64,000 nt of DNA from assembly GCF_024166365.1 (NCBI RefSeq), contig NC_064820.1:148200001-148264000 (forward strand), given 5' to 3'. Every line of letters starts with the position of its first letter. Positions within the stretch are counted from its first letter, which is position 1. The position numbers and the translations under genes are program-made. The notes under the pieces are model-generated. The model saw nothing but the letters and a program-made list of their open reading frames with translations, was not told where the DNA came from and made no database searches. Shown here piece by piece: positions 35,985-46,237 of the stretch. Source of the stretch: Elephas maximus indicus. Taxonomy: Eukaryota > Chordata > Mammalia > Proboscidea > Elephantidae.

Positions 35985-36227
35985 TCAGGAGAGGAGTCAG
36001 GACTTAAGTTGGGCAGTCTGGCTCCTGGCCTGCACTCTTAGCTCTGCAGACTTTTGGGGATAGGACGCTGAGCTAGGGCCCTAGGCCCCTTCTGTATCTA
36101 TCCACGAGGGGCTGTTTGAATAGACTTGAGGGAAGTGCAGAAAACCCCTTAGCATCTGGAGTGGGGTCAAGTCAGAGCGGCAGCAGGGCGTGTTCTAAAG
36201 GCTCAAGTGTAGGGCTACACACAAAGA
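35985..36227 (+). repeat. Inverted repeat arm 1 (243 bp)
   Basis: Identical base for base to the reverse complement of 38431-38673. The arm starts inside an antisense MIR and ends in unique sequence. The MIR continues leftward without a break, so this looks like the original locus and arm 2 the copy. The peptide MNRLEGSAENPLASG is read from both arms in opposite directions and is a chance frame. Confidence 0.97.
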
Positions 36228-37204
36228 CAGCAGAGTCTAGTGAGTCTGAAGAGTCCAGGGGTGCCCAGAACTGCCCCCTGCCTGGGGAGCTTATCGAGGC
36301 TGAGGCACCAGCAAGGCCCATGGCCTGTGTCTTAGGTCCCTGCCCTTGCTTCCAACACAGTGCCTTCTAGCCAGGGAAGGGAGCAAGTCAGCATTTTTTT
36401 TTGTTGAAAACACTTCAGACTTGACCAAAGCTGTCAGTCCTGGGTGATATGGGGGGAGGGACCTGCCAGGCAGCACACCCACGGAGCCAAGCCTTTGTGT
36501 CTTCATGGATTCCCCAAGCTGCCTGATGTGTTTCAGCCCTCCTGGCCTCCCTAAGTTGGAATAGGATGTCAAAGGCCCGTATCCCATTACCACTCTTCCG
36601 AAGGAGCTAATCCCCCATGTAAAGCACATGCCAACCAGACTGTCAAGGAGAGGTTTTTCCTCAGTCCCCTTGGAGGTGCAGCTGCTAGGCTGACTTTTGT
36701 TCTCCTGAAAGCAGAACCTGATACTTTAATTGTCTGGGGAACTTTATGTGGACAGACACATAGAGATTGGGACAGTGTTTTTGATTTGGGTCTTCCCTAA
36801 ACAGATGGGTCCCCAAAGTGCCCTGTGTGACCAAGTGAACAATTGGCCACATCTTTGTCTAACAGGGGAGGCAGGACAGGGTGGAGAAAGTCAAGGATTG
36901 CCCATGAAGAGTCAACAGGATACTCTATGGGGTTAAAGAGTTACCATTACTTCTAAAGGGCCCGGACTCACTTAGGAAGGGTTGTACAAGAGAAGAAGTT
37001 GACTATTCGTTTCTTAGGCTGCATACAATCCCACAACCATGTACTTTCTTTCTAGGCCTGTAAGTGAGGTGATTGTATAATATATCAGCCATACAAGACT
37101 GTTTTGAGAGTGAAAGGAAACACTCTTCGTTATCATGCTGGGACAACTAGCATAAACTAGGACTGTCCAGGTAAACCAGGACACAATGTCACCCTATCTA
37201 TACA
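36228..37204. other. Unique sequence
   Basis: Space between the inverted repeat arms. No gene recognised. Confidence 0.4.
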
Positions 37205-37440
37205 TGCCCAAAGATTTTAACATTGCCCAAGACCACTTAGTCACTGTGTGACCTTGGAAAAGTTACCTAATTTCTCTGAGCTGCGAGTTCTTCAGCTGTA
37301 GAATGGGACTAATCATAGAGTTTGGTGAGTGTGGGAAAAAACCAAAACCAAACCCACTGCTGTCGAGTCGATTTCGACTCATAGTGTGGGAAAGCACTTA
37401 ATAAATATTGGTTGTGGTTGTTGCTACTGTTTTTATTCAA
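37205..37440 (+). repeat. MIR with a tiny SINE insertion
   Basis: Contains tcactgtgtgaccttggaaa, gagctgcgagttcttcagct and gcacttaataaatattggtt. A 44-bp SINE piece interrupts it at 37339-37382. Confidence 0.75.
37339..37382 (-). repeat. Very short AfroSINE 3' piece with target-site duplication
   Basis: Only the SINE 3' end (actgctgtcgagtcgatttc) is present. It is flanked by agtgtgggaaa at 37328-37338 and 37383-37393. Confidence 0.8.
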
Positions 37441-38340
37441 CTTTGCTATTCCTCAAAGTATAAGGGATCAGCAGGGCCAGTATCTTCGCAGCTGTAAAAG
37501 AATCAAAGGATATTTTTTGCTCATAGTTTTTTTTTTTTTTTAAACTATACCAATGCAAATACTTAACTCCAGCCTGCTTTTCAGGGGAATAAAAGCCTCT
37601 GTAATTTAGAAAGGATTCTTGTGCTAGGGCTGCCTTTAAGGAAACAATGGGTTGAAAGAAGAGGCCTGTTGCTTCACCTTCCCATTCGCCCTGGAGAATA
37701 ACTTTGAATATTTGATGAGAGTCTCATCTGCATCTAATTAGACATGCCTCCCACCCATCCCAGAACATCAGCTCTGTCCTTATTGTCAAGGGGAGCTGAT
37801 TATTTTAAACTCAGCTTTGAATTATTTTTTTTAAACCAACGTCTTGATGGATTCAACTTGTTTCTAACCAAAATGTTGAGTTCAACGGGGTGCCACCATA
37901 GTCATCTTGTTCATTCAATTTGTTTGGTTTTAGGGGGAAAATTGCTGGCTGCTGCTACTCAAGAAGAATTTGTAACTCCCAAATGTGGGCCAGAGCAGGG
38001 GTTTCGTAGTTCTGGGGCCCACTTTGTTTGGTTGTTGGGAGAAAGCCTAAAGAGGCATGGGATTGTAAGAGTCTCCTTCCTTTACAAGACAAAACTAGCC
38101 AAAGGCAAAACAAGCCTGGTTCAGGCAGGTTGTCTGAGCTGCCCATGTTAACTGAGTGATTAATCTCGTTCCACAAATAGGAGGCAAACGTAGGGTTACT
38201 CCCTGTTAGCACGGGCAGACAGAGGGCCCAGCAGAGTGTCCTGTAGGCTGGGCTAGACAGGAGCAGTAAGATCGTGTACATTTCAGGAGCAAAAACCTGC
38301 CTCTGGAGCCAGATACATGTGGGTTCAAATCAGGGCATTT
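37441..38340. other. Unique AT-rich sequence
   Basis: No gene recognised. A stretch around 37550-37960 includes catctaattagac and other homeodomain-type sites and is free of recognised repeats. Confidence 0.4.
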
Positions 38341-38428
38341 CCACCCCAGATATACTGAATGAGAATCTACAATTTAACAAGATCCCCAGGTGATTCTTGT
38401 GTATAATAAATTTTGAGACCCACTCCAA
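38341..38428 (+). repeat. MER5-like hAT fragment (left of arm 2)
   Basis: Contains actgaatgagaatctacaat, caggtgattcttgtgtataa and ends near ttttgagacccactcc, as MER5 elements do at their terminus. Confidence 0.6.
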
Positions 38429-38430
38429 AT

Positions 38431-38673
38431 TCTTTGTGTGTAGCCCTACACTTGAGCCTTTAGAACACGCCCTGCTGCCGCTCTGACTTGACCCCACTCC
38501 AGATGCTAAGGGGTTTTCTGCACTTCCCTCAAGTCTATTCAAACAGCCCCTCGTGGATAGATACAGAAGGGGCCTAGGGCCCTAGCTCAGCGTCCTATCC
38601 CCAAAAGTCTGCAGAGCTAAGAGTGCAGGCCAGGAGCCAGACTGCCCAACTTAAGTCCTGACTCCTCTCCTGA
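38431..38673 (-). repeat. Inverted repeat arm 2 (243 bp)
   Basis: Perfect reverse complement of 35985-36227, with no mismatch or gap over 243 bp. It sits between two MER5-like fragments. At its right end a 12-bp unit (tcctgactcctc) is present twice in tandem, once inside the arm and once spilling beyond it. Confidence 0.97.
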
Positions 38674-38692
38674 CTCCTCTCCACTGCCCTAC

Positions 38693-38790
38693 TAGTGGTT
38701 CTCAGAACTGGTCCCTAACCAGCAGCGTTAGCATCACCTGGGAACTTGTTAGAAATGCAAACTCTCAGCAGGGGTTCTAACCACCACAGA
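38693..38790 (+). repeat. MER5-like hAT fragment (right of arm 2)
   Basis: Starts with the MER5 terminus tagtggttctcagaactggt and contains agcatcacctgggaacttgt and tagaaatgcaaactctcagc. Confidence 0.65.
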
Positions 38791-38794
38791 CTAA

Positions 38795-38995
38795 CTCCCC
38801 TGATTTCAAATTCTGTCTCTACCACCTACTAGCCAGTGAATACGGAAAATGTGTTAATCTCATGAACCTCAGTTTCCTCAGCTGTAAAGTAGAGCTAATA
38901 ATAGAATGGCCCCTGCTGGGTGTTCCCAGGATTCAATGAGATAAGGGATGTACAGCTTTCAGCACAGGGTCTGGCACACAGTAAGCAATAATTAT
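38795..38995 (+). repeat. MIR
   Basis: Contains catgaacctcagtttcctca, gattcaatgagataaggga and cagggtctggcacacagtaa. Confidence 0.8.
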
Positions 38996-39720
38996 CCTCA
39001 TCCTTGCTGCCCCTGTTCTCACCGCCTCAGGGATCTTTGAGAGCCCTTGGCTGAGGCGCATCAGCTCGTTGCTGCCCTCTGGTGGCGGCTCAGAGCGGTC
39101 TGGCCTGGAGGAAGCTGGGAGTTGTTGCAGTGAAAGCAGGGAAATCAATCATTTTGGGTCTTATTTCTCTTCTTAAGGCCTCCAAGAATATCCATTCAAC
39201 TTTTAAATAATGTGGGGGAGAGGAAAACACCCTAGGGGCTCTAAAAGCACCTTCCTTGTGATGGCGGGTGAGCACTAAAGTGTATGATGTGTCTTCCTTG
39301 CCTGTTAAGTGGGGGACAGGCTAGAGGTGATGACAAAGGAGAGGAAGAGAGATGGAGGAGATGGTGGCAGAGGCTGGAGCGGAGGCTGGTTTCGCGGGGC
39401 GTTCTGTTGGACCCTGGCTGATGTTCCTGGAGCCTCTGAAGGCCTTTAGTACTCTTTGCTTTTCCACCTCATTGCCCTCTGCCTTGTGCAAGCCTGCTTC
39501 ATTGCAGGTGGACTCAGCAGGCTACCGGCTCGGTCAGCACCAGGATGGACTCAGCACTCGCCTTGTTTCCTGAAAACAACTTGTGATTTTCTCTGAGCCC
39601 TCCCAGGACTGACCGAGGTTTCATTTGGGGTCAACTCCTCCAAGCCTGAGTGAGGGCCCCTTCTGGGTGCTGGAAGCCTATTGTGCTTCCCTCTTGCACA
39701 GGGCTGTAGCAGGCAATTTC
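38996..39720. other. Unique sequence with a CTCF-like motif
   Basis: No gene recognised. The CTCF-like site at 39072-39085 is listed separately. Confidence 0.4.
39072..39085 (-). promoter_or_regulatory. CTCF-like motif, reverse
   Basis: The minus strand reads CCACCAGAGGGCAG, a textbook CTCF core, followed by C. It lies in unique sequence about 6 kb downstream of the CXCL14 poly(A) site. Binding is not demonstrated by sequence. Confidence 0.6.
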
Positions 39721-39724
39721 AGTG

Positions 39725-39945
39725 TGGTATCTTTGTCTCCCTGTAACTAGAGGCTTCCTGAGGGGCCAGCCCCGGTGTCTGGCACAGTGCTTGGCACATA
39801 GTAAATGCTTAGTAATTAAACAGTGATCAGGTGGGTGAATGGTTGAACCCTGCCCTTGAGGATAAGGGACCACATCTGACCAAACCTCTGTTCCATGGTA
39901 CTCAGCACAGGGCTGTGCACATAGCATAGCTCAGTGAATGAGCTA
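39725..39945 (+). repeat. L2/MIR-type 3' tails
   Basis: Two successive tails, tctggcacagtgcttggcac / agtaaatgcttagtaatt and ctcagcacagggctgtgcac / gctcagtgaatgag, typical of old L2 3' ends. Confidence 0.5.
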
Positions 39946-41523
39946 AAAACATGCTCTCCTAGTTGATAGTTCATGATGGCCTGGCACTGAAGCCAGGGAG
40001 CACCTGAAGGTCCTAAAAGTCACTCATTCACAGTGTTTGAACAACTCATAATAAACGCTATCGTAGGGTTTTGGAGGTCTTCATGGAGAAGCATGAGGTA
40101 TGGTCTCTGGCTTCTAAGAACATATCTTGTTAGATGCTCGAGTGAAAATAAAACTATTCAATTGTAATGCAAGTCCTGTAATAATTTAGGGTCAAGATGA
40201 GTGTCAGAGTTGATATTTGAGATGGGGCCAGCCATGGGCGATCACCACATGCAGTCACACAGGGCCCTGCTCTTGGCTTCACACTTGGTTTAATTCTACT
40301 TTGCTATCACCATCTTGAAATTCTTAATTATTTTTCATCAGGCCCTGCACATTTTGTAGCTGGTCTTGATGTGAGGGCTGGGGTGACCAGGAAAAGCTCC
40401 GTGCTGGAGGCGACATCTGAGGAAAGCTTCCCCCAGAGAAGAAGATGGGCTGAGGGCTGATGGGAGTTCTCTGAGGATGTGGCTGTCCCAGCATCAAGCC
40501 TGGAGTCGGCACCATGGACGTGCTCAGGATGTGGGGAGAGTGGTAGAGTCGGGGGAGGTGGTATTGGGATCCTGAAGCACACCCATTTTTGAGGAAGTGG
40601 TGGCTGTGGAGATGGAGCCTGCATGTGGGCCTTGCTGGCCCTTTGTGGAAAGGAGCAGGGCTCACCCACACAAGGGGAGCCCATGAGAGCCATGACCGGA
40701 GACCCCACTAGGAAAGGGAGCCTGGCCTTGCTTTGTTATTGCTGCACTAGAATTACTTTCATTCCTGGAATGTGGTGGGTGGACACCTCATAGCCTGCTG
40801 GGAAGCCCAGAGGAGAGAAACTACGGGAAACTGCTCTGTAACCATGAGACACGGGAGTCTTTTGTGAGGTCTAGCGTGGTTCTTCTTTTGGTTGGGTCCT
40901 CATTTGGTGTTTGGTGAAGTGTTGGGGTCTGGCTAACACCCATCTTTGAGAGGAAAGGATGGATTTTGCTCCACGCAAGGACAGCCCAGCCTCTGTCCTC
41001 TAGAGACACCCGAACTCTGTGGAGAAAGGGATTTGCATACAGAACCCCCATTCTCCTGTTCTTCGAAAGACTGGGCTTGCATCCCAGCCCACCTCTGATT
41101 TACCACCCATGCCAAGCTGCTTAACTTGTCTGATACCTACGCACTCAGAGGATGCGGGCCACGCGCCCAGGTCAGGGCCCGGCATGCTGTCAGCTGACCC
41201 AGTTACTATGATTCTAATCCATCAGGGATGTGAGAGGTCAGAGAAGGAAGGGGACATTTGTGCTGGGAGAGCCAGAGGAGGATGTGCTGGCACTGGGACT
41301 GCAGGTGGGAAAGAGCCTGGAGGTGTGCTTCGCATGTTTAGCAGCAAGGCTGTCTCTGTGAGTGAGGGAAGGGGTGAAGGTGAAGCTAGAAATGCAGGAC
41401 CGGCACAGACCTGTGCTTGATGCTGTTGTGCCAGCAAATGAGCAGGCTTTGCAACTGGGAGGAGGATGGCTTTCAGCCAGTTTCCTTACTGCGGCCCCTC
41501 CCTTGTGAGACCCTGTGATGGGT
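39946..41523. other. Unique sequence
   Basis: Several open frames of 60-133 codons on both strands (for example 41019-41420 and 40328-40708) lack known domains. No gene is supported. Confidence 0.45.
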
Positions 41524-41556
41524 TGTGATGAATTGAATTATGTTCCCCCAAGTACA

Positions 41557-42831
41557 CAAGCAAAATTTTGCTGAAGGTCATTCAAAAATGGGTGCAGCAG
41601 TATATCAACAGGGAACTGCCAGAAATTCAGGCTGGTTTCAGAAGAGGACATGGAACCAGGGATATCATTGCTGATGTCAGATGGATCCTGGCTGAAAGCA
41701 GAGAATACCAGAAGGATGTTTACCTGTGTTTTATCCACTATGCTAAGGCATTTGACTGTCTGGATCATATACAAATTATGGATAATATTGCAAAGAATGG
41801 GAATTCCAGAACACTTAATTGTGCTCATGAAGAACCTTTACACAGATCAAGAGGCAGTTGTTCGGACAGAACAAAGGGATACTGATTGGTTTAAAGTCAG
41901 GAAAGGTGTGTGTCAGGGTTGTATTCTTTCACCGTACCTATTCAATCTGTATGCTGAGCGAATAATCCAAGAAGCTGGACTGTATGAAGAGGAACAGGGC
42001 ATCAGGATTGGAGGAAGACTCATTAACAACCTGCGTTATGCAGATAACACAACCTTGCTTGCTGGAAGTGAATAGGACTTGAAGCACTTACTAATGAAGA
42101 TCAAAGACCACAGCCTTCTGTATGGATTGCACCTCAACATAAAGAAAACAAAAATCCTCGCAACTGGACCAGTGAGCAACATCATGACAAACGGAGAAAA
42201 GATTGAAGTTGTCCAAGATTTCATTTTACTTGGATCCACAATCAACAGCCATGGAAGCAGCAGTCAGAAATCAAAAGACGCATTGCATTGGGTAAATCTG
42301 CTGCAAAGGGCGCCTTTAAAGTGTTGAAGAGCAAAGATGTCACCTTGAAGACTAAGGTGCACCTGACCCAAGCCATGGTATTTTCAATCTCAGCATATGC
42401 ATGTGAAAGCTGGACAATAAATAAGGAAGACCAAAGAAGAATTGATGATGCCTTTGAATTATGGCGTTGGCGAAGAATATTGAATATACTATGGACTGCC
42501 AAAAGAACGAACAAATCTGTCTTGGAAGAAGTACAACCAGAATGCTCCTTAGAAGCAAGGATGGCGAGACTGCATCTTACATACTTTGGACATGTTGTCA
42601 GGAGGGATCAGTCTCTGGAGAAGGATATCATGTTTGGCAAAGTACAGGGTCAGCGGAAAAGAGGAAGACCCTCAACGAGGTGGATTGACACAGTGGCTGC
42701 AACAATGAGCTCAAGCATAATAATGATTGTAAGGATGGCGCAGGACTGGGCAGTGTTTCGTTCTGTTGTGCATAGGGTCGCTATGAGTCGGAACCACTAG
42801 ACAGCACCTAACAACAACGACAACAACAAAG
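41557..42831 (+). mobile_element. RTE-clade LINE copy 3
   Basis: 5'-truncated at the start of the reverse transcriptase and ending in the tail gggtcgctatgagtcggaac with an ACAACG/ACAAC repeat. It is the best-preserved RTE in the window and lies inside an LTR. Confidence 0.9.
41568..42800 (+). pseudogene. RTE reverse transcriptase remnant
   Basis: Non-LTR reverse transcriptase used for target-primed integration. Visible in order: QAGFRRGHGTRDI, DVRWILAESREYQKDVY, YAKAFDCLDH (motif A), KGVCQGCILSPYLFNLYAE (motif B), and LRYADNTTLL where the catalytic pair should be Asp-Asp. The second Asp is Asn. A TAG at about 42073 follows directly. The C-terminal part (42288-42800) keeps VLKSKDVTLKTKVHLTQAM and ECSLEARMARLHLTYFGHV. 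Two or more frameshifts break it, so it is inactive. Confidence 0.9.
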
Positions 42832-43185
42832 TTGTGTTGAATTCCTGGCCTTTGTACCTGTGGATGTAATCCTGTTTGGATCACATCTTTTGTTATGTTA
42901 ATGAGGGCACACCCATGTAGGGTGGATCCTAAACCTAATCACTTCTGAGTTATAAAAAGACAAGAAGAAACACACAGAGGCACGCAGTGGGGAGATAATG
43001 CCAAGGAACAGCAAGGATCAGTGCCAGACACCAGAAACTAAGAGAGAGGCTCACAGAAGGAATCCATACAGCTGAGGCCCTGATTGGGACTTTTAGTCTC
43101 CAGAATAGTGAAAAAATAAATTTCTGTCCTTTAAAACCACCCCCTTGTGGTATTTCTGTTATGGCAGCAATAGGTAACTAAGATA

Positions 43186-43449
43186 AGCCCCATTGGTGCA
43201 AATCTGTGGCCAAGCAGGGCCAGGACCCCTGGGGAGAGTGACAGGGCCTTGCCTTCAACGTGTGCTGGCTGCCAAAGCTCTCTTCCGACTCTGTTCGTCT
43301 CTGGGCTTCTCTGTCCAATCTAGCTACTTTTTCACAATGAAGGAAAAGGCCAGAACACTAGTATTCATGTTCCCTGGCCCAGTGTGGCCTCGCTCACCCC
43401 TGTCCTGGGCCTTGCAGCAGGAAGACTTGCAGGCTTAGCTGTTGAAAGC
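43186..43449. other. Unique sequence
   Basis: No gene or repeat recognised. Confidence 0.4.
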
Positions 43450-43605
43450 AGTGTGGTGAGTAGTGAGAGCCCTCTGGGACCTTGAGCCACTTTCTTAGCC
43501 TCTCTGATCCTCAGTTTCCTCAGGAACACATTGGGTGTAAAGTGGAGCTGCCTGGAGGTAACGAGGCCATGATCTAAAGGGTTTATAACAGCACCATGTG
43601 GGCAC
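43450..43605 (+). repeat. MIR
   Basis: Contains gccactttcttagcctctct, tcctcagtttcctcaggaac and gggtgtaaagtgg. Confidence 0.65.
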
Positions 43606-43609
43606 ACAG

Positions 43610-43802
43610 TGGAGTCCCTGGGTGGTGCAAATGGTTAAGCGCAGGCTCCTAACCGAAAGGTTGGTGGCTCGAAAGTACCCAGAGGGGCCTTGGAAGAAAG
43701 GCATAGCGATCTGCTTCCAGTAGGTCACAGCCAAAAAAAACCTATGGAGCACAGTTCTGCTCTGCAACATGGGACCCCCAAGGAGTCGGAGTTAACCTGA
43801 CG
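43610..43802 (+). repeat. AfroSINE, sense (older subfamily)
   Basis: Contains gagtccctgggtggtgcaaa, aggctcctaaccgaaaggtt, ggaagaaaggcatagcgatc and a degraded tail. Confidence 0.85.
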
Positions 43803-44084
43803 TTTGTGGTGCGTGTCCTCATAAATGCTGGCAGACCCCGGTGTATCAGGAAACCATCTGCAGAGCTGAGGGGACATAGGCGGCTGGCTCCTGGTTCCTG
43901 GTGGCAGCTACAGGAAGTGCAGCTCAGGGTGGAGGCATGTCCTCTGAACAGTCCTGCTGGGTATGGAAGGCCTGGGTGGGCACAGGGGGGCCTGGTGTCA
44001 GAGCCCAGCTGTCTCAGGAAACCAGGGGACACAGGACTGGGCCCTGGGTAGTTTGTGCTCACTGAAGAAAAGTGGTCTGGCCTT

Positions 44085-44500
44085 GTGCATGTAATAATAG
44101 CTCACATTTACCATGTGCTCACCATGGGCCTAGGTCCCTGGTTGGCTGCTAACCTAAAGACTGGCGGTTCAAACCCACCCAGTGGTGCCATGGAAGAAAG
44201 GCTTGGCGATCTGCTTCTGTAAAGATTACAGCCAAGAAAACCCTGTGGAGCGGTTCTACTCTGTAACACATGGGGTTGCCATGAATTGGAATCAACTCGA
44301 CGGCAGTGGGTTTTGGCTTGGCACTGCGAGCCTGGGTCCTTCTAAGAGCTTTATGTGGATGTCCTCGCTCAGTCCTCAGGAGTGTGACGAGGCTGCACTA
44401 CTGTCCTCTCCACCTTGCAGCAGCAGACACAGAGTCTCAAGACCTTCCGGGTGTGGCTCCCAGACAGCCCGGCTGCAGAGCCCCACAGCCACTCAGGCAA
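44085..44500 (-). repeat. MIR, antisense, split by an AfroSINE
   Basis: Left 44085-44130 (aataatagctcacatttacc) and right 44325-44500 (agagctttatgtggatgtcc) fit one MIR. Confidence 0.55.
44131..44320 (+). repeat. AfroSINE, sense, internally deleted
   Basis: Contains ggctgctaacctaaagactg, cggttcaaacccacccagtg and aaagattacagccaagaaaa. Part of the 5' tRNA region is missing. Confidence 0.85.
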
Positions 44501-44845
44501 GCTTCCTGCCCTTCCATGGCCCACTCTTTGGGTCCCACTGGAGTCTTAGAACCCTGGGCCCAGGGCATCTTGACTGGTCCATCTGCTGTCTTCTCTAGTT
44601 GGGGACCAAGGCGCGACTCTCCAGTCACATATGCATCCACCTGCCCATTCTGCTGAACTTGCAAGAAGAAGCATTAGCCTCAGGCCTGGCTTTCTGTCAC
44701 TAGAACAGTAATGACAGCCCCACACATTCCACAGAGGTGACGGAAACACCACCTTTCTTTCCCTGTGCATTTGTCCTTGTTTATTAAGGACATTATTATC
44801 ATCCTACCCCCACGCCCCCCCCCAAAAAAAAACCAAAAATAAGAA

Positions 44846-45043
44846 CGAATCTGTTGCGGCCGACTCCGACTCACGGCGATGCTATGTATTACAGAGTAGA
44901 ACTGATCCATAAGGTTTTCTTGGCTCTAATCTTTACAGAAGCAGACTGTCAGGCCTTTCTTATGTGGTCCCTCTGGGTAGCTTCAAACCGTCAATCTTTA
45001 TGTTAGTAGTTGAGAACAAAACACTTGTGCTACCCTGGGACCA
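44846..45043 (-). repeat. AfroSINE, antisense, beside the CXCL14 3' end
   Basis: Contains tctgttgcggccgactccga, ttacagagtagaactgatcc and caggcctttcttatgtggtc. It lies just beyond the poly(A) site, in the gene's own orientation. Confidence 0.88.
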
Positions 45044-45098
45044 CACTATTAAAAACCCTAGCTTATTTGAACAGAAAAGCCAGGAGCCTAGAAATTTT

Positions 45099-46237
45099 GG
45101 TACATTTCAAATATATTTTATTACTTTTCTTTTTGTCTTAGAAAGAATATGAAATCTGCATGCAACACTACTGGTTTCTGACATTGACACGGCATGTAAC
45201 ACAGCAGTGCAAGGTGACGCATACTGGAGGGGGAGCGTGTGGGGGGCGCCGTTCTTAGAGCATATTTACAAGGAAGGGGTGCTTGGTCATCTTAGCTTTC
45301 AGATGAGGACTGCCCTGTTTAACGTTGATGAATTACATGGGGGACTCCCAAGTACATTGCTTTAGTACTGCGTGTTCCATCGTGGGGTGGGAAAGAGATG
45401 CCTTGAAGGTTTTTCCTCGTCAACAGAGTGTGTGTCTGTAGGTGTATTTTGCGAGCGTATTCTTCTGTCGTCTCCTAAGGTTTTCACTAACAGTGCTGGG
45501 AACCTCACATGCTTCTGGAAGCATTAAATATTGAAGCAGCAAACCTTCTGCAACACTCAGTTTGGAGAAAAGACCCAACACCTTCCTTAAGGACCATTTG
45601 CTTTGCTACCACAGGATCTTGGAAATGTATTTCTGAAGTCTGTAAAAATTAACTGGGGGAATGAAGCACATTTCTCTGGCAGCCAGACTTGAGTTCCTCA
45701 TAGAACAGATGCAGACAGACCTGCTACTGCTAGCTTGGTGACTGGGGCCCCTGCAGAGTTACACTGTGGCTGTGACCCACCATGAGCCCAGGACAGCCTG
45801 TGGCCGCTGCACTGAGACCCCAGGAACTCTGAATGGAAGCTTCCCGGAATAGGAATGGAACAACTGTTATGAAATGCTTCAACCAAGCTCATTGTCCCTC
45901 CCAGGTGCTTATAAAGCTCAGAGGCAAACATAGTGATATATGGACAAATACAAAAAAGTACTTTTTTTTTAAAGGAAAGGCATGAGTTTTTCCCTTTTCG
46001 GTAAAAACAGCCTATGGCGGAGTCTGGAGTGCAGGAGACAAGTCTCACATCTGGAAGCCTTTTGCACGCAGCTATAAAATGTAAAAACTGACCCTTGGTA
46101 AAAAGTGCTTCATAACAATATATAATTTGGGTCTTATGCCTGTGAGAAAGAAAGGTTTGTTTTTGTTTTTAATCTGCGAAGTCCTTTGCTTAAGTCTCCC
46201 AACCAGTCTGGAGTTTTCATATCAGGTTTTTTTCATC
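45099..46237 (-). other. CXCL14: CXCL14 3' UTR
   Basis: About 1.14 kb from the stop codon to the predicted cleavage site. The sequence just after the stop and the last 50 bases before the poly(A) site resemble the human CXCL14 3' UTR as I remember it, including a tract reading TTATATATTGTTATGAAG. An ATTTA element occurs near 45525-45529. No transposon is inserted in it, unlike the flanking DNA. The exact 3' end is inferred. Confidence 0.85.
45117..45122 (-). terminator. CXCL14: CXCL14 polyadenylation signal AATAAA
   Basis: TTTATT on the plus strand reads AATAAA on the gene strand. It lies about 1.1 kb after the stop codon and about 18 bases before the expected cleavage point near 45099. An AfroSINE begins only about 55 bp beyond. 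Confidence 0.85.

Larger units (their letters stand above)
35470..36055 (-). repeat. MIR, antisense, split by two AfroSINEs
   Basis: Left piece 35470-35541 (attggctgcttactttctgt) and right piece 35883-36055 (ggatgaggacactggggctg to gcactcttagctctgc) are consecutive MIR parts. Two SINEs lie between. The right piece runs across the boundary of the 243-bp inverted repeat arm. Confidence 0.75.
41524..43185 (+). mobile_element. LTR (MaLR-like) split by an RTE
   Basis: Left piece 41524-41556 (tgatgaattgaattatgttc) and right piece about 42832-43185 (cacttctgagttataaaaag, a polyadenylation-type aaaaaataaatttctg, then tggtatttctgttatggcag). It resembles the two solo LTRs but is another subfamily. No clear 5-bp duplication is seen. 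Confidence 0.75.

Noticed and set aside
36116..36370. Open frame whose first 37 codons recur at 38330-38542
   Set aside because: The repeat is explained by the 243-bp inverted DNA duplication. The frames diverge as soon as the duplication ends.
44810..44840. Cytosine and adenine homopolymer run as a possible structural element
   Set aside because: It is a short low-complexity run next to the SINE tail and shows no further structure.
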